Assembly (NCBI GenBank): GCA_977006965.1
Contig: OZ345355.1
Span: 2,914,001 to 2,978,000, forward strand
DNA length: 64,000 nt
DNA from: Phymatolithon calcareum
Taxonomy: Eukaryota > Rhodophyta > Florideophyceae > Hapalidiales
Direction of reading: 5' to 3'
This document shows positions 19,685 through 30,447 of this stretch, one piece after another. The translations under genes were made by a program, and so were the position numbers. Each line of letters opens with the position of its first letter. Positions within the stretch are counted from its first letter, which is position 1. The notes under the pieces were generated by a model. It was not told the origin of the DNA. It saw nothing but the letters and a program-made list of their open reading frames with translations, and did no database searches.

Positions 19685-22633
19685 ATGGCTCCAAAACTCC
19701 CGTTGGGGTACCTTTGTCATCCTTCATATAATTGCAATTGCGGGAAATGGAGACTACTTTCATTTAGAAGCGCAATGCGGCACAGAGACCTGTCCCAGAA
19801 GAGACTGGATAAGTCTATGAACCGTTATTTCGTACCGCTCCCCCGGGCAATCAGAACTGAAGACCAGCTTCCGGGTTTGCAACCCTTCGTATCGACGGAA
19901 TAGGAGACCTCTACAAGCAGCTCAGAGCCCGAAAATATAAGTTTAAATTCTTCAAGGAGCATATCAGACATCTATTCCTCATCTGCTCAAGGATTCGGCT
20001 TGTCCAGTGATATGAGCGACGGAGTAGATGAATCAAGCCCACCTGTATCACCACCATCTAATGAAACCATTGATTTCCATGTCTCACCACACTTGGAGTT
20101 CACGGATCCCAGATTCAGTGCCTTTTGGCACAAGGATCTCCTAGGTATGTGCATTCTTCATTGCGCTAGTGGTTCTTTTGTTGACGAATTGATACGCGCC
20201 GCAACAGAACAGGAGCATTATTCAATGAGATATACAACTTTAAAGGGCGTGAGAAATGCGCTGCTAAGGAACTCCGGTATTGACATAAGCATCCATCCTG
20301 CCTGCCCTGCTTTTCATCAGGCACTCGAAGTCAATGATGATGGGGTCGTGCAGAATTGCTCGTATTGCAAAACTCAGGTCGCTTCCTTGTCAAAATTTGA
20401 ATATCTGCCCGTATGGGATCGATTGCTTCCAAGACTTCAAAGCGAAACCCATTATCATCAGCTCTATGACTACTTTCACGCAGGTCTTGCGGCCTCTCGC
20501 GACAATAATGGTGCCACGTACGTCGACTTTTTCTCTGGATCTGTTTTCAAAGAGGTTTTTCAAGGGCTTGGTGGGGAGGCAAAAGCAAAGCAAGATATTT
20601 TTCTTACACTATCCGCGGATGGAGTAAATCCATTCAAGTCGAGCGAGTACACGTACTGGCAAGTCATTGCCACTGTCCTGAACCTACCACCCTCCGAGCG
20701 CTTCAACGCGAGTAACCTTCTTCCGCTCATAATCATTCCGGGTACAAATGAGCCAAAGGATTTGACTTCTTTTCTTCAACCATTTATCGAAGAAATCCTC
20801 AGCATTAGCGAGAAGGGGAGAGTTCTGCAATTGTGGGACGGCAGACTGATAACAGTACGAGTTCATCTTCTTTTTGTTCTCGGTGACTTGCCGGCGATGA
20901 AGAAACTAACGTACTTAAAGGGCCCAAACGGGCTTGTACCGTGCCGTTTCTGTAGTATTCGCGGGGTTTTTCGGCAACACTCGTACTTTCCGTCTGCAGT
21001 TATGGACGAGATGGTGGAAGAAGATTCTTGCGGGAAACGGAAGAAGCGAAAAATTGTTAAGAAGGTATGGGACGTTAACGACTTGCCCATCAGGACGGAA
21101 GAGAGCGTTCGAAATGCGTATTCCCAAATGAATGATTTTTCAATGGATGGATCTTCTCGGGCAGTCCAGAAAATGCTCAAAGACGAGGGGTTTTCTTCTC
21201 TAAAACCTAGCCTGCTTCTCGAAATCGCGACTATTATTCCTTTCCGCTCATTCCCTCCAGACATCATGCATCTCTTTTTTCAAAATGTAGCCAAGCACAT
21301 GATGAACATTTGGACCGACTTGGCGCCGGAGAATGGAGATATAGCCTTCCTAACTGGTCTCCCGTACGTAGCCGTGGAAAAAAACGTTTCTTCGGTGCGG
21401 ATCTGGCATAGCATCAAATATTTGCCGCCGCCCTCGTGGCCTAGACCTCAAAGGGAAGTGGAAGGCTAATGAGTGGAAAGTTTTCATTCTCAAGACAAGT
21501 CTTTTCGCACTACATGGATGGAAAAGGTTTTGGATGGGTGGCATCTGTTTGTCATGCTTACTGAACTTGTCTGTCAATGGGAACTGAGTGCTGAAAATGT
21601 GGAAGACGTTGAAGATGTTGCAAAAGCGTTTTTTCTCCATTGCGAAGAAACATACTATCGACTGAAGCCGGAGCGAATCCGACTGTGTAAGTACGTTTTC
21701 CATTTACTCTTGCATCTTTCTAACAGCATCAAGCAATGTGGTCCCATTCCCTTATTGGGGCAGTGGTCGACAGAAAATTTCGTCAGGCAGACTAACAGGA
21801 ATAGCCAGGCTAAATTTCTGTTTGCGGAGTCGATCAGAGAGCATCTCCAGTACGAGGCCGCAGCTCAAACGTATGGCATCCTCAGTGGACTTCCGGCAAA
21901 GTACATTGATGGTGATTTAGGGGGTCCCGTGATTTCGGACTCCCTACGTCCACAAGTGATATGGAAAACTTGGATGGGTACGAGATGCGGCATCCGTCAC
22001 AGATGACAACCATTCTCGAGGAACAGGCTACTCGCTTTCCCCGCATCTCAGTGCTCATGCAAAACTTCTACATGACTGCCCTTGGAATTTCTAAAACGGA
22101 ATATAGAGCTCTGTTGCGGAGGAACAAGAGTATTACAACATGGGATCGGCTTTGCGATGCCAAAACTGCAACCTTGAGCGAAATGGTGTATAGAAAGTAC
22201 AAGGAGGACTTCGCAGACAAGAATACACGTGCTGCTGTTTTTTGCGGGAATATTTCAAGGTGATGATCCGCACACTATTGACGTATCGTACGGGAGAGCT
22301 ATATCGTTCATAGAGCACTGTGTGGATGGAGAAAAAATATTTTTGGTTCTCGCAGATTGGGTTACTAGAGGACTATGCTTGGGCAGGCAGGGACAAGTTT
22401 TCGCAAAGAAGAAACGGCAACACAATTCCTTGTTCTCTTCTCGCACTATCAAGTCTGTCGAATGTATGTCACATCTTATTGAAGTTATTGAATCTGAGGT
22501 TAAAAACGGAAGGGGAGGGTTTAGCAATCGGACATACTTCGTCGACGCAATACGAGAACCGCATGGAACAATATCTGGAAAACCGTGGAAGACTGGAGCT
22601 CCCAGAATGAAACTTAGGGGCATTGAGAAATAA
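19685..22633 (+). pseudogene. CACTA/EnSpm Tnp2-type transposase, decayed
   Basis: The core reads ADGVNPFKSSEYTYWQVIA, LNLPPSERFNASNLLPLIII, PGTNEPKDLTSFLQPFIEE, GDLPAMKKLTYLKGPNG, then CRFC: the Tnp2 DDE-type signature (DGVN, NLPP, IPG, GD.PA, KG, C..C). An N-terminal Cys/His segment (CNCGKWRLLSFRSAMRH) at 19685-19900 is in the same frame but separated by one TAG at 19901. Near 21440 the frame must shift to read LKGKWKANEWKVFIL, then shift back near 21530 (VLDGWHLFVMLTELVCQW). Later shifts occur near 22000 and 22250 before YGRAISFIEHC. Some breaks could be introns, but together they suggest an inactive gene. It would bind the element ends and catalyse cut-and-paste. Confidence 0.85.
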
Positions 22634-23261
22634 ATGAAGCACAGTTAGTCAAAGGTTATAACGAAGTACCGTCCACAGTGCACAGGGTTCAGGACCGTCA
22701 GACGCACGGCGTGCGGAGAGACAACCTACAGATACACATTCTCGAGCACGATCACTCTTATGCAGAGCGTCGTAAAAACAGCGCGAAATCCTATGGCATT
22801 GCCGCCAAGACGTGAACGCGAAAGCCCCTAATCATCTCTTGAGTGTCACTTCTGCACTCGAAAGGTCATGGAGAAGACGGTGCCAATGCGACGGACCATT
22901 TCTTCCATTTATATTTCTCGAGGCTGCACGGAGTGCACCCGAAAATATAAAAGCCTATCGCACAAGTGATGTCGCGAAATGAAGCGATTTCGCTAGGCAA
23001 AAAAGCGATTTTCTGGTCGTATACTGACAAAAGAGTGAAGAGCAATGTCGATTTCGTCACCTTGATGCGGTACGCTGCAGAGTCAACGACTTTATTCGGC
23101 TTCGAAACAGTAGGACTAGTATCATTAGGACGGCAACAAGCAACCGCACCCTTCACCTTTTGAAGCAGTTTTAGAATTGTAAATTTCTGACCCGTATACG
23201 GCATGATGACAGATATGGCTGCTGGCGGGACACCGCTGTATAGGATACAAGATACTAGAGC
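22634..23261. other. CACTA element interior with no recognised gene
   Basis: This is the region between the 3' ends of the convergent transposase and helicase relics. Short frames on both strands have no domain. Confidence 0.4.
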
Positions 23262-26043
23262 TTAGCAAGCCTCACCGTAGTTGCATCGAGAAAGACCCAC
23301 AGCCGCCCGCCCTTCTTGCGTCTCAAGTTCCCAGAAAAAGACTTGAGGTTTCACGCCAGGTACGAACCTTCGTTTTCCATCCCATAAATTTCGCTCATCG
23401 CGCAAAGCAGTGCTAAGGTTTCTATCGCCTATTGTTTGTCCAATTGTCGTTGCATGGTCCTGAATGTCAGCAACGTCTTCGTATTTGCATCGCGTGAGCG
23501 CAGAAATTACAGGCCGCATTCGCCGTTGCACATCCAGAATTGTGAATTGAGGACCATTTGCTTCGCCATTGCTTGTTTCACAGTCAGTGACAAGCTGGTC
23601 AAACAAGTATATCTTGACGAACGGATGCGTCGTCTGAAATGCGGACCAACATTGCTGAACAAATGCTTGTAACTTTCGATGATTTTCAATGAGCTCCGGC
23701 TTGGAAAATCTGTTCCATTACCTCACAGGATTCTTCATCGACCATCGCAAAGGGCTCTGAAGCACGTAGAGCATGAAATCCCGGTGTTGTTCCAACAGCT
23801 GTGGCCCCAATACCTCAGGCACTCGTATAGGAAAATGCAGTAGATTCCGGGCGCTCTAATCTCGCACGGGCGACGTGACAATCAGCGAGTGTTGCCAGCT
23901 TAGCAACTGCAGGACATAATCTGCCCAAAAGATCAGCAAGGGAACGCCAGTGCTGTTGTAGTGACTGATCCGTGTCCCCTTAGAACCCCGGCATGAGACT
24001 GAGTTTTCATTCAGATCCTGCGCCACAACTTCGAACTCACTCTTGCTTTTGACCTCAGAGTCTGAATCACAGGCAAATTCGAGACCTAAGATATCTTTTA
24101 AATGCTGCATTTGCGCATTCCATTCGGTTTCGCTAGAGTCAAATTCATCTGATAGCACATCGCCCTCATCCAAACCCATGCCCAACGCCACGCGCTCATT
24201 TCCGTGCCAGATTGATCATCGGAGGCAGGGCCCAATACGTCTGCAGCACAGACAGCGTTCAAATCCGAATGACTATCAAACTCTGGTATAGCAGCTCGGG
24301 CTGTTTTGAAGTCAATGGCAATGACCTGATCTTCTTCCACAACAGGCTGCGTTACTGCTTCTCCATTTTCATCCTCGCCCTGTAGTTCAACTGGTGATGA
24401 AAGTCCTTCATCAGTCATTTCAAGAATGTAGTCTTCATCGTTAGCGTTGGGTGCATCAGTTGGCTTCTGATCTGCATGCGCTTCGCAATAGAAAGTCGAC
24501 AATAAACTTAGAGTTTTTCCTGTGGTCTTTCATCTCTCGTTTTTCTTTGTTCGTCAGTCCTTAGATCTGCAAGCCAGGATCGTTTGGCATTCATTTTGCA
24601 ATAAGGATTCTTTCCCAATCCCTGGGCATTGCGAATAGCTCCGTTGGACAGAATCGAAGTACAATACAGCGATGTTCACAACCTTTGCGCTAGGGATTAT
24701 CGACAACAACGCAGTCCAAGGGAAGGCCCTCTTCGCGACCGATGCGGCACTGGGGACTTTTGCAAAATTTTGCCACAGGGTCTTTCTCCACACCGCACCG
24801 CTAATACGGTTTCGAGCTCCATCGCACGCGACACATGCATGAATATTGCAGAAATTCTGAGGTCTGCAATCAAACAGTCGGAATCCAATCCAACGCAACG
24901 AAAATCAATCAGAGCCCTGAAAACGAATAATGGACTTCGCATCAGGAGGACCACGCATGGTCGCAATAAAGTCGCAGATGACGGAAAAATGATCTTGGCA
25001 ATACGGTAGCTCAGGTGAGAGGAACATCATTGTACAATTATTGTGCAGCACAATGGTGCCTAGTACATGCTGATCCAGATTTCAAAAAATGGGAACACAT
25101 CGCAATATTATATATCTTTCGCACGCATGAGTGGCGCATACTTCACTGTCCATCAAGCTTGGCAGCCGACACACCTCGCCATCATTGACACCGTTCTTGC
25201 ATTAATGCAGATCACAGCAAACTCCATCACCCACACGCTGGCCATCGCACCGGGACTCAAATTGCATTTGGGCAACTCCGGGAAAAAGGCGGCCGTAATC
25301 AAACTGACTGTAAAGCAAAGTCCATTATCATTCGCAGCCTCACACCGTGGAGGAAGTACACCGCCGTCCAGTCAGCTTTCAAGAGGAACAAATGGCCGAT
25401 TCACCCCAGGTCGCTCAATCCAGTGCTCCACGCTTTGTTCTAGGCCCGTTATGCCGCGCAGGAAGGCACACTGCTCGAACGACACGGAAAATTCGTCCAC
25501 GTGCATCATACATTCGAGCTCGCCAAACGCCGACGTCGCGTTCAGCTCTTCTTCAAGCTCTGCAATTCCCACACTCATTCGCACCGCCTGCACAATCACA
25601 GCTTTCGCAGATTCCATTCCTCCTTCATCCTTGTCTGAACGACTCGGTTTCCACATGCCCAATGCGCTAATTATTTCTTCGTCGACTGCTCCCGCAATAG
25701 GCACCACTCGTAGCGACCGCCAGTCATGAAGAGTGTGCTCCACAAAGCGCAGGTAATCAAAACGATTTCCAAGAGCTTGTGTTGCGCGCCTTTCACCAAA
25801 AGAGGTCCGCCCTCCATAAGCCGCAAGGAGGGGATGCTCGGACTTTCTGCATCGAACAAGGCTCCTGCATATATTCGACGGCTTCCCATAGCCCTTCGAT
25901 ACGTCGAGGAGAAGCTCATCAAGAGCGTGATTCTTGTACGAGAGCACACCAATTGGGCGTACGGCGTTTCCAGCAGCAATGGCGTATCGTTGAATTACGT
26001 CAAGAGCGTGGACATTAACACGACACCAACTTAGACGATTGGC
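23262..26043 (-). pseudogene. ZNFX1/UPF1-like SF1 helicase relic inside the CACTA element
   Basis: On the minus strand, RPIGVLSYKNHALDELLLDV (about 25890-25960) is the motif Ia region of NFX1/ZNFX1-type helicases. About 2.1 kb later come IGATAVGTTPGFHALRA and MVDEESCEVMEQIF (motif II, DE). After one frameshift, KPELIENHRKLQAF replaces the usual GDH.QLRP motif, then YLFDQLV and FTILDVQRRMRPVISAL (motif IV region, Q.RMRP). The Walker A GPPGTGK was not found in the 270 bp left before the element end, and the DHQQLRP and later motifs are altered or missing. An acidic segment (24098-24502) lies between motifs Ia and II. In cells such helicases remodel RNA; here it is a captured, broken copy. Confidence 0.7.
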
Positions 26044-26404
26044 GATCAGTTATGAGAATAGTCCACTAGAAGAATCGTTACTAATGGATAACAAAAGCAT
26101 ACATAAAAACGATTGGTTAACATATCAGATTGGGCACTAATTGCACATTTAGCGATGGCGCACTGGAGGCGACTCTCGCCCTGATAATGAGCCAATTGAA
26201 AAAGGACTACTCTAGCTCCTGTAATTTATTGTAAGGCATTCGTGCGCCTTATAACCCGCTGTGCTCCAGATGTAAGCCAATTTTGCGCCACCTGTATTCC
26301 TGGAGTTCTACTAGGGTTGACAATGCGGCTCTCGGGATGAAGAACAAGAATTGGGGGACAAAACCGTGAGTATGATACACATTAGCTGTCATATATTCAG
26401 TGTA
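26044..26404. other. Right end of the CACTA element and resumed array flank
   Basis: The element ends at CTAGGG, 26316. From 26320, GACAATGCGGCTCTCGGGATG matches 47901 onward in unit 2. No gene. Confidence 0.6.
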
Positions 26405-26409
26405 CAGTA

Positions 26410-26509
26410 TGTTATAATGTAAAGAACTGGGCCAAAGGGATTGGCCCCCCCTGATCAGGAAGGACATGTGTGAAGGGATAATTAGGGCCTTATGAAGGAT
26501 ATCATAACA
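26410..26509. mobile_element. 100-bp MITE with 5-bp target duplication
   Basis: It is flanked by CAGTA at 26405-26409 and 26510-26514. Unit 2 (about 47985) has a single CAGTA and no insert. Ends are inverted: TGTTATAATGT at the left and the complement of TGTTATGATAT at the right. It has no coding capacity. Confidence 0.85.
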
Positions 26510-26663
26510 CAGTATCAGGAGTACTCTGAATCGCCTGTACAGTATTGGCAATGGTTATACACCTCTACTGTATGATCAGCCAATTCGCATGCAGCACAGG
26601 CCAGAAACGCGGAATTGAGTTTTTTCTGTCTCCATCATATCTTGGACCGCCTGGACTGCCTGG

Positions 26664-27635
26664 GGTGTGCGGGAAATTTGAAAAAATGGAAACAATTGGA
26701 ACATTGGCACAATCGGCAAGCTACCCGCTTATCAAGCTCACGAGTTTTTAGTACAACAGTGATGTCGTTCAGCGCGCTTTTCTATTCGCGCAAAATCATG
26801 TAAGTAAACAGTCTATTGGTCCATCGAAATTGACACATCATACAGATAGTTATGATTGTGACGAGCTAATCTGCCCAAAGAAATGCCATATACAACGCGC
26901 TGACGCGACATAGCCCGTCAGGCGCATGGCGACAAAACAGCGACAAAAAAGGCGACACACGACAAATCGAAATGTAACAAAGCGACAAGTCTTGTTCCGC
27001 GAATTGTGAGGCATCCAGGGAGAGATCGACAAATATTTTGACATAAATATCTAGAGGAGAGTACAAGCTAGGAAACGGCATAAGTTTTTATCACATTCCG
27101 AGCTCCATGACTCAGAAAAACACGAAACTAAAATGGCGACATCGCCGTTTTTGTTGATTTTTTGTGTTTTTGCGTCGCCCCCTGCACCTTCGTTATCAGC
27201 TTCCAGATGTAAGTGTTTCCTCCACGGGGTAGACTATAGCACATTGTACCATCCCATGTGTTTTTAGTTTCCTCTGAGTCCTTAGATTGCACGGGAGAGC
27301 CGGAGCAAGATTGGCTTTTATTGTAAGTGTCGCTTTTTTTGGCAACAATTTGTCGCCTGTCGCTTTTTTTGTCGCTATACGACTGACGGCACGGACAACG
27401 TGTGTCGCGTCAGCGCAATGTATGTGGACATGAAACAGTATTTCATTGGGCAGATCAATTCGGCACAATCATACCTAGCTTCATCACGTGTCAATTTTGA
27501 TGGACCAAGGTATGATTTCGCGGAAATGGAAAAGCATCATGGTGGCGCTGAAAACTCGTGAACTTATTAAGCGGGTAGCTTTCCGTTTCTGCCCGTTTTC
27601 GAATACGTTCCAATTTTCCAACTTTCCCGCACCCC
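26664..27635. mobile_element. 972-bp non-autonomous TIR element
   Basis: It is flanked by CCTGG at 26659-26663 and 27636-27640; unit 2 has one uninterrupted, slightly diverged site at about 48133. Inverted ends extend about 90 bp with mismatches, sharing GTGCGGGAAA, AGCTACCCGCTTA and CACGAGTTTT. The interior has no recognisable protein. The superfamily is not assigned: a 5-bp duplication with G-rich ends does not settle it. Confidence 0.75.
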
Positions 27636-27640
27636 CCTGG

Positions 27641-29383
27641 TAGGGGTCGGACGGGACAGTTTGACATCCACTCCGTTTCGAAAATATTGAAAATTTTTCA
27701 ATCCGCATCCGTGAATGGGTGGATAAAGCCCGACACGTCCTGTACTGTGCCACATATTTGGTGACTTTTTTGGATCAGCTTCCGCTTCCAAAAAATTCAA
27801 ATCTTAAAAATTAGTTTTTTCACGCATTCTCAATCGGATTCAGCCTTACGATTCTAAAAATCCGTTCCACGCACGATTAATTTAACTATTTAGCGGTTCC
27901 ACTCCGCTCCATTCCGTTAAAAAAAGAAAAAACTGAATCCAATCCGAATCCGTTATCCAAAATGTCGTGAGTAATCCGTCCTGATTTCCAAAATTTCTAA
28001 GTAAACTACTGATTAATCCGTCCGGTCCGACCCCTACTTCCTGGTGAAAGACGAAAGAGTGGAGCCCCGCGCGGCAGACAAGTGTCAGGCAATCTGCTAC
28101 CGCGACGCACTTCTCCGAATGTGGCCAAATATCGCAGAACGAGACCCAATCGGGAGCCAGGCGACGTGCTGGCGGGAGGAAGAGACTCGGATACCCCAGC
28201 GCCCCATCCCGATCCCGAACGACTGCGCAATTAGCACTGCATTGAGACTGCCCAGTAAAGGTCCCACTACAGTTGTACTCGGCACCTAGGTCGTATCCCC
28301 AGTGACCCGCAAACAATCGTGTGGCTATACGGCGCAAGCGGGATCAAATGGATGAGAACCCTGCGATCTTTACTACTTATCCACAATTGGGCGAGATGCC
28401 AGCGAAGGGAATTAGTAGCGATCCTTGAGAACTTGACACACCACTGGCCATGCCTTCTGAGCTGAAGACCAGCAGCACAGCACAGCGTCGCATCGAGGGT
28501 AATTCGGCCTGAAAAGTAGAGATTGCCCTAATGAGATATCCCGTAGCAGGTATGATACACGCAGCTAGAAACCTTCCAGAATGGAAAGTTGCCCACTTAC
28601 TCCTTCAAAGGGGGCACCGGAACCGCAATAAAATGAACAATTACGCCGCCATCATAAGTTATCATATATTTCCCCTCTGCGACAAACTGGTCAACTTTTA
28701 GAAGTGAGAGCCATTTCTGGCCTTTATTGCGCGATTCTCGGTTCGACTCCATCACTTTAAAGCTAGTATAGAGACATGTTCACGACTTCGTCATCAGCGT
28801 GAATGTATTCTACTAATTGCTTTGGTTCTCTATAAATCTTGGATGTCAGGATTTGCGGGTTCCCCCACGGGCGAATGCGATCGCCCAGATAGAAGGTACC
28901 TTACTAAACAGCACTAAAAACGAAGAAAAATGGGAGAGAAAATGGGATTACAGTAACTTTGGCTTAGTATAGAAACATGTTCATATGGGCGATGGTTCCC
29001 TTTTTCATATACTGCGTTCGCCTGTCCTTCCTCCTTATCTTGATGTCGCGGAGAGTGGGTTCCCCAATAATTGCCGATGCGAAGGTCATGAATGTCCGTG
29101 TCGCTGAGAAAATCACACGTCTGATCGCCAGAATCAATGATTTTTGGAATCCGATATTTATCACAATATTGCGCTTGCCAGAGAATCCTCGGTATGTGCT
29201 GGTTGTGGATACGAATCAATGGGACAATTCTGTGAACATCATCACTGATATCATTGGCGTGTATATGATACTATAGCCCTTTGTGAACAGATGGGGTCCT
29301 ACGCGCAACGTTTGTTAATGTTGCGAACGAGGTACAGCCTACGATGCAAGGACTAGTGATGCCCTCCTCAGTATAATGAGGGC
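27641..29383. other. Array flank between insertions and the hairpin
   Basis: It matches 48138-48240 plus 54082-55052 plus 58925-59586 in unit 2. A minus-strand frame rich in Cys and Trp (27882-28337, including GHWGYDLGAEYNC and SQCSANCAVV) is conserved at 54370-54846 (GHWGNDLGTEYNC, SQCSASCAVV). It may be an old LINE C-terminal relic, but I cannot assign it. A second conserved stretch (28914-29276 and 59112-59407) has no assignable function. Confidence 0.45.
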
Positions 29384-29487
29384 CCCGTCAAACTTTGGCA
29401 CTGCAGCATTTCACGCAAATGATGCCCTTCTCATTGTAATGGAAGGCATCATTTGCGCGAAATGCTGCAGTGCCAAAGTTTGACGGG
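29384..29487. repeat. 104-bp palindrome, orientation A
   Basis: Arms begin CCCGTCAAACTTTGGCACTG and close as the reverse complement at 29487, leaving a short loop around TTCTCATTGTAATGGAAG. The two arms differ at one visible position (TTCACGC in the left arm, TTCGCGC in the right arm read inverted). The counterpart at 59587-59690 has the same length and flanks but the loop and the mismatch are reversed. Confidence 0.9.
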
Positions 29488-29787
29488 TTTGACGATCGTT
29501 GAGGCCGAGGATGTGTTGATGTTGCACAGCTTGATGATTTGGTTGGACGAACAGTTGCATTGTTTCCATCTGCTTGTTGCTCGTAGTCTGCATCTCGTCC
29601 CGAAAGATATTCCGTTCTACGTCGAGGTACGGTAGAGGTGCGAACCCCGCTATTCAAAGCAGGAGCATCGCGCTAGACCTGGGTTTACCTCACGGAGCCC
29701 CTACATGTGAATAGGCGTTATCAACCCATTCGTGGACTAATGATTGTGTAGAGTTATCCTTCTCTATCACACTCCGACAACATTGAA

Positions 29788-30447
29788 ATGGACTTCTTGA
29801 CGCCCCTTCCAGTCTTCGAGTTTAATGGCATGATATTCATTGCGATTAACGTGCTCTGTGTGTTCTTTGTTGAAGTCTTCGTGCGCATGGGCTTCGAGTT
29901 GTATTTAACTCGTCAACTTCTCCAGGGCAATGTGTTGAGAATACAGGAAATGCCGTTGGGCCCATGGTCATTTCTTGCCTTCACCGATGGCACTAGGCGG
30001 ATGGGGATCCAGATGTTGTTGCTCTTCATGTTATTCTTCGCTGCATCGCTTACCCTTGAGTTTGGCTTCGATGCGGATACATACTTCAAGTATACCGTCA
30101 AGGCCACCAGCGTACTCGCTCTCAATCAGGCTCGTGGAACATTCAACGAGTTGCGGGATCGTGGATTAGAACAGTACGAGTCAAACTCGTCGTCGTTGCC
30201 GCTCACTAGGAGATACAGCTGTGACTTCAAGATTCACTTTCCCGTCACGAGGCAAAACAGTGGGCAGCCGTCCTGCAGTAATAGCGGCGCTGAAGCCAAG
30301 GGCGCCGTTGTGATGTTCATGGGCATGAGAGTGGATAGGAACCGCAGTCTGAACGTGAAGCGTGAGGAGAACATCAATCTCCGTTTCGTCAACCTAAAGA
30401 AGGTGCGCTTCCCATGCAATTACCACGCGGAAGAAAAGTTTTGTTGA
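29788..30447 (+). CDS. Short array membrane protein, with 23-residue deletion (219 aa)
   Basis: The N-terminal 130 residues match the long protein, including TM1 (about 13-33) and TM2 (about 72-93), starting MDFLTPLPVFEFNGMIF. Where the long form diverges (after NLER), this one ends with RFPCNYHAEEKFC and a stop. Relative to its counterpart at 59993 it has an in-frame loss of about 23 residues (FLLENTGYY to MKGH), so RDRG runs directly into LEQYESN. It could be a decoy or partner of the long form, or a truncated duplicate; the second copy with the same unusual C-terminus argues that the short form is a defined gene. Confidence 0.65.
   Translation: MDFLTPLPVFEFNGMIFIAINVLCVFFVEVFVRMGFELYLTRQLLQGNVLRIQEMPLGPWSFLAFTDGTRRMGIQMLLLFMLFFAASLTLEFGFDADTYFKYTVKATSVLALNQARGTFNELRDRGLEQYESNSSSLPLTRRYSCDFKIHFPVTRQNSGQPSCSNSGAEAKGAVVMFMGMRVDRNRSLNVKREENINLRFVNLKKVRFPCNYHAEEKFC

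Larger units (their letters stand above)
15833..26316 (+). mobile_element. CACTA (EnSpm)-like DNA transposon, 10.5 kb
   Basis: The ends are imperfect inverted repeats of about 38 bp: CCCTAGGAGAA at the left and the complement of CCCTAGTAGAA at the right, with a further shared ACAGG, GCGCA and ATTGG. The array supplies the empty site: unit 2 reads AAAACAGTTGTTGCGACAA at about 47888, while here the left half ends at 15832 and the right half resumes at 26317. The flanking triplets are TCG and TTG, compatible with a decayed 3-bp duplication. It contains a Tnp2-type transposase, a zinc-finger protein, a small spliced frame and a helicase relic. Confidence 0.75.

Noticed and set aside
25067-25729. 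220-codon plus-strand frame
   Set aside because: It lies opposite the helicase relic, whose minus-strand motifs (SYKNHALDELL) are clear. No domain in the plus frame.
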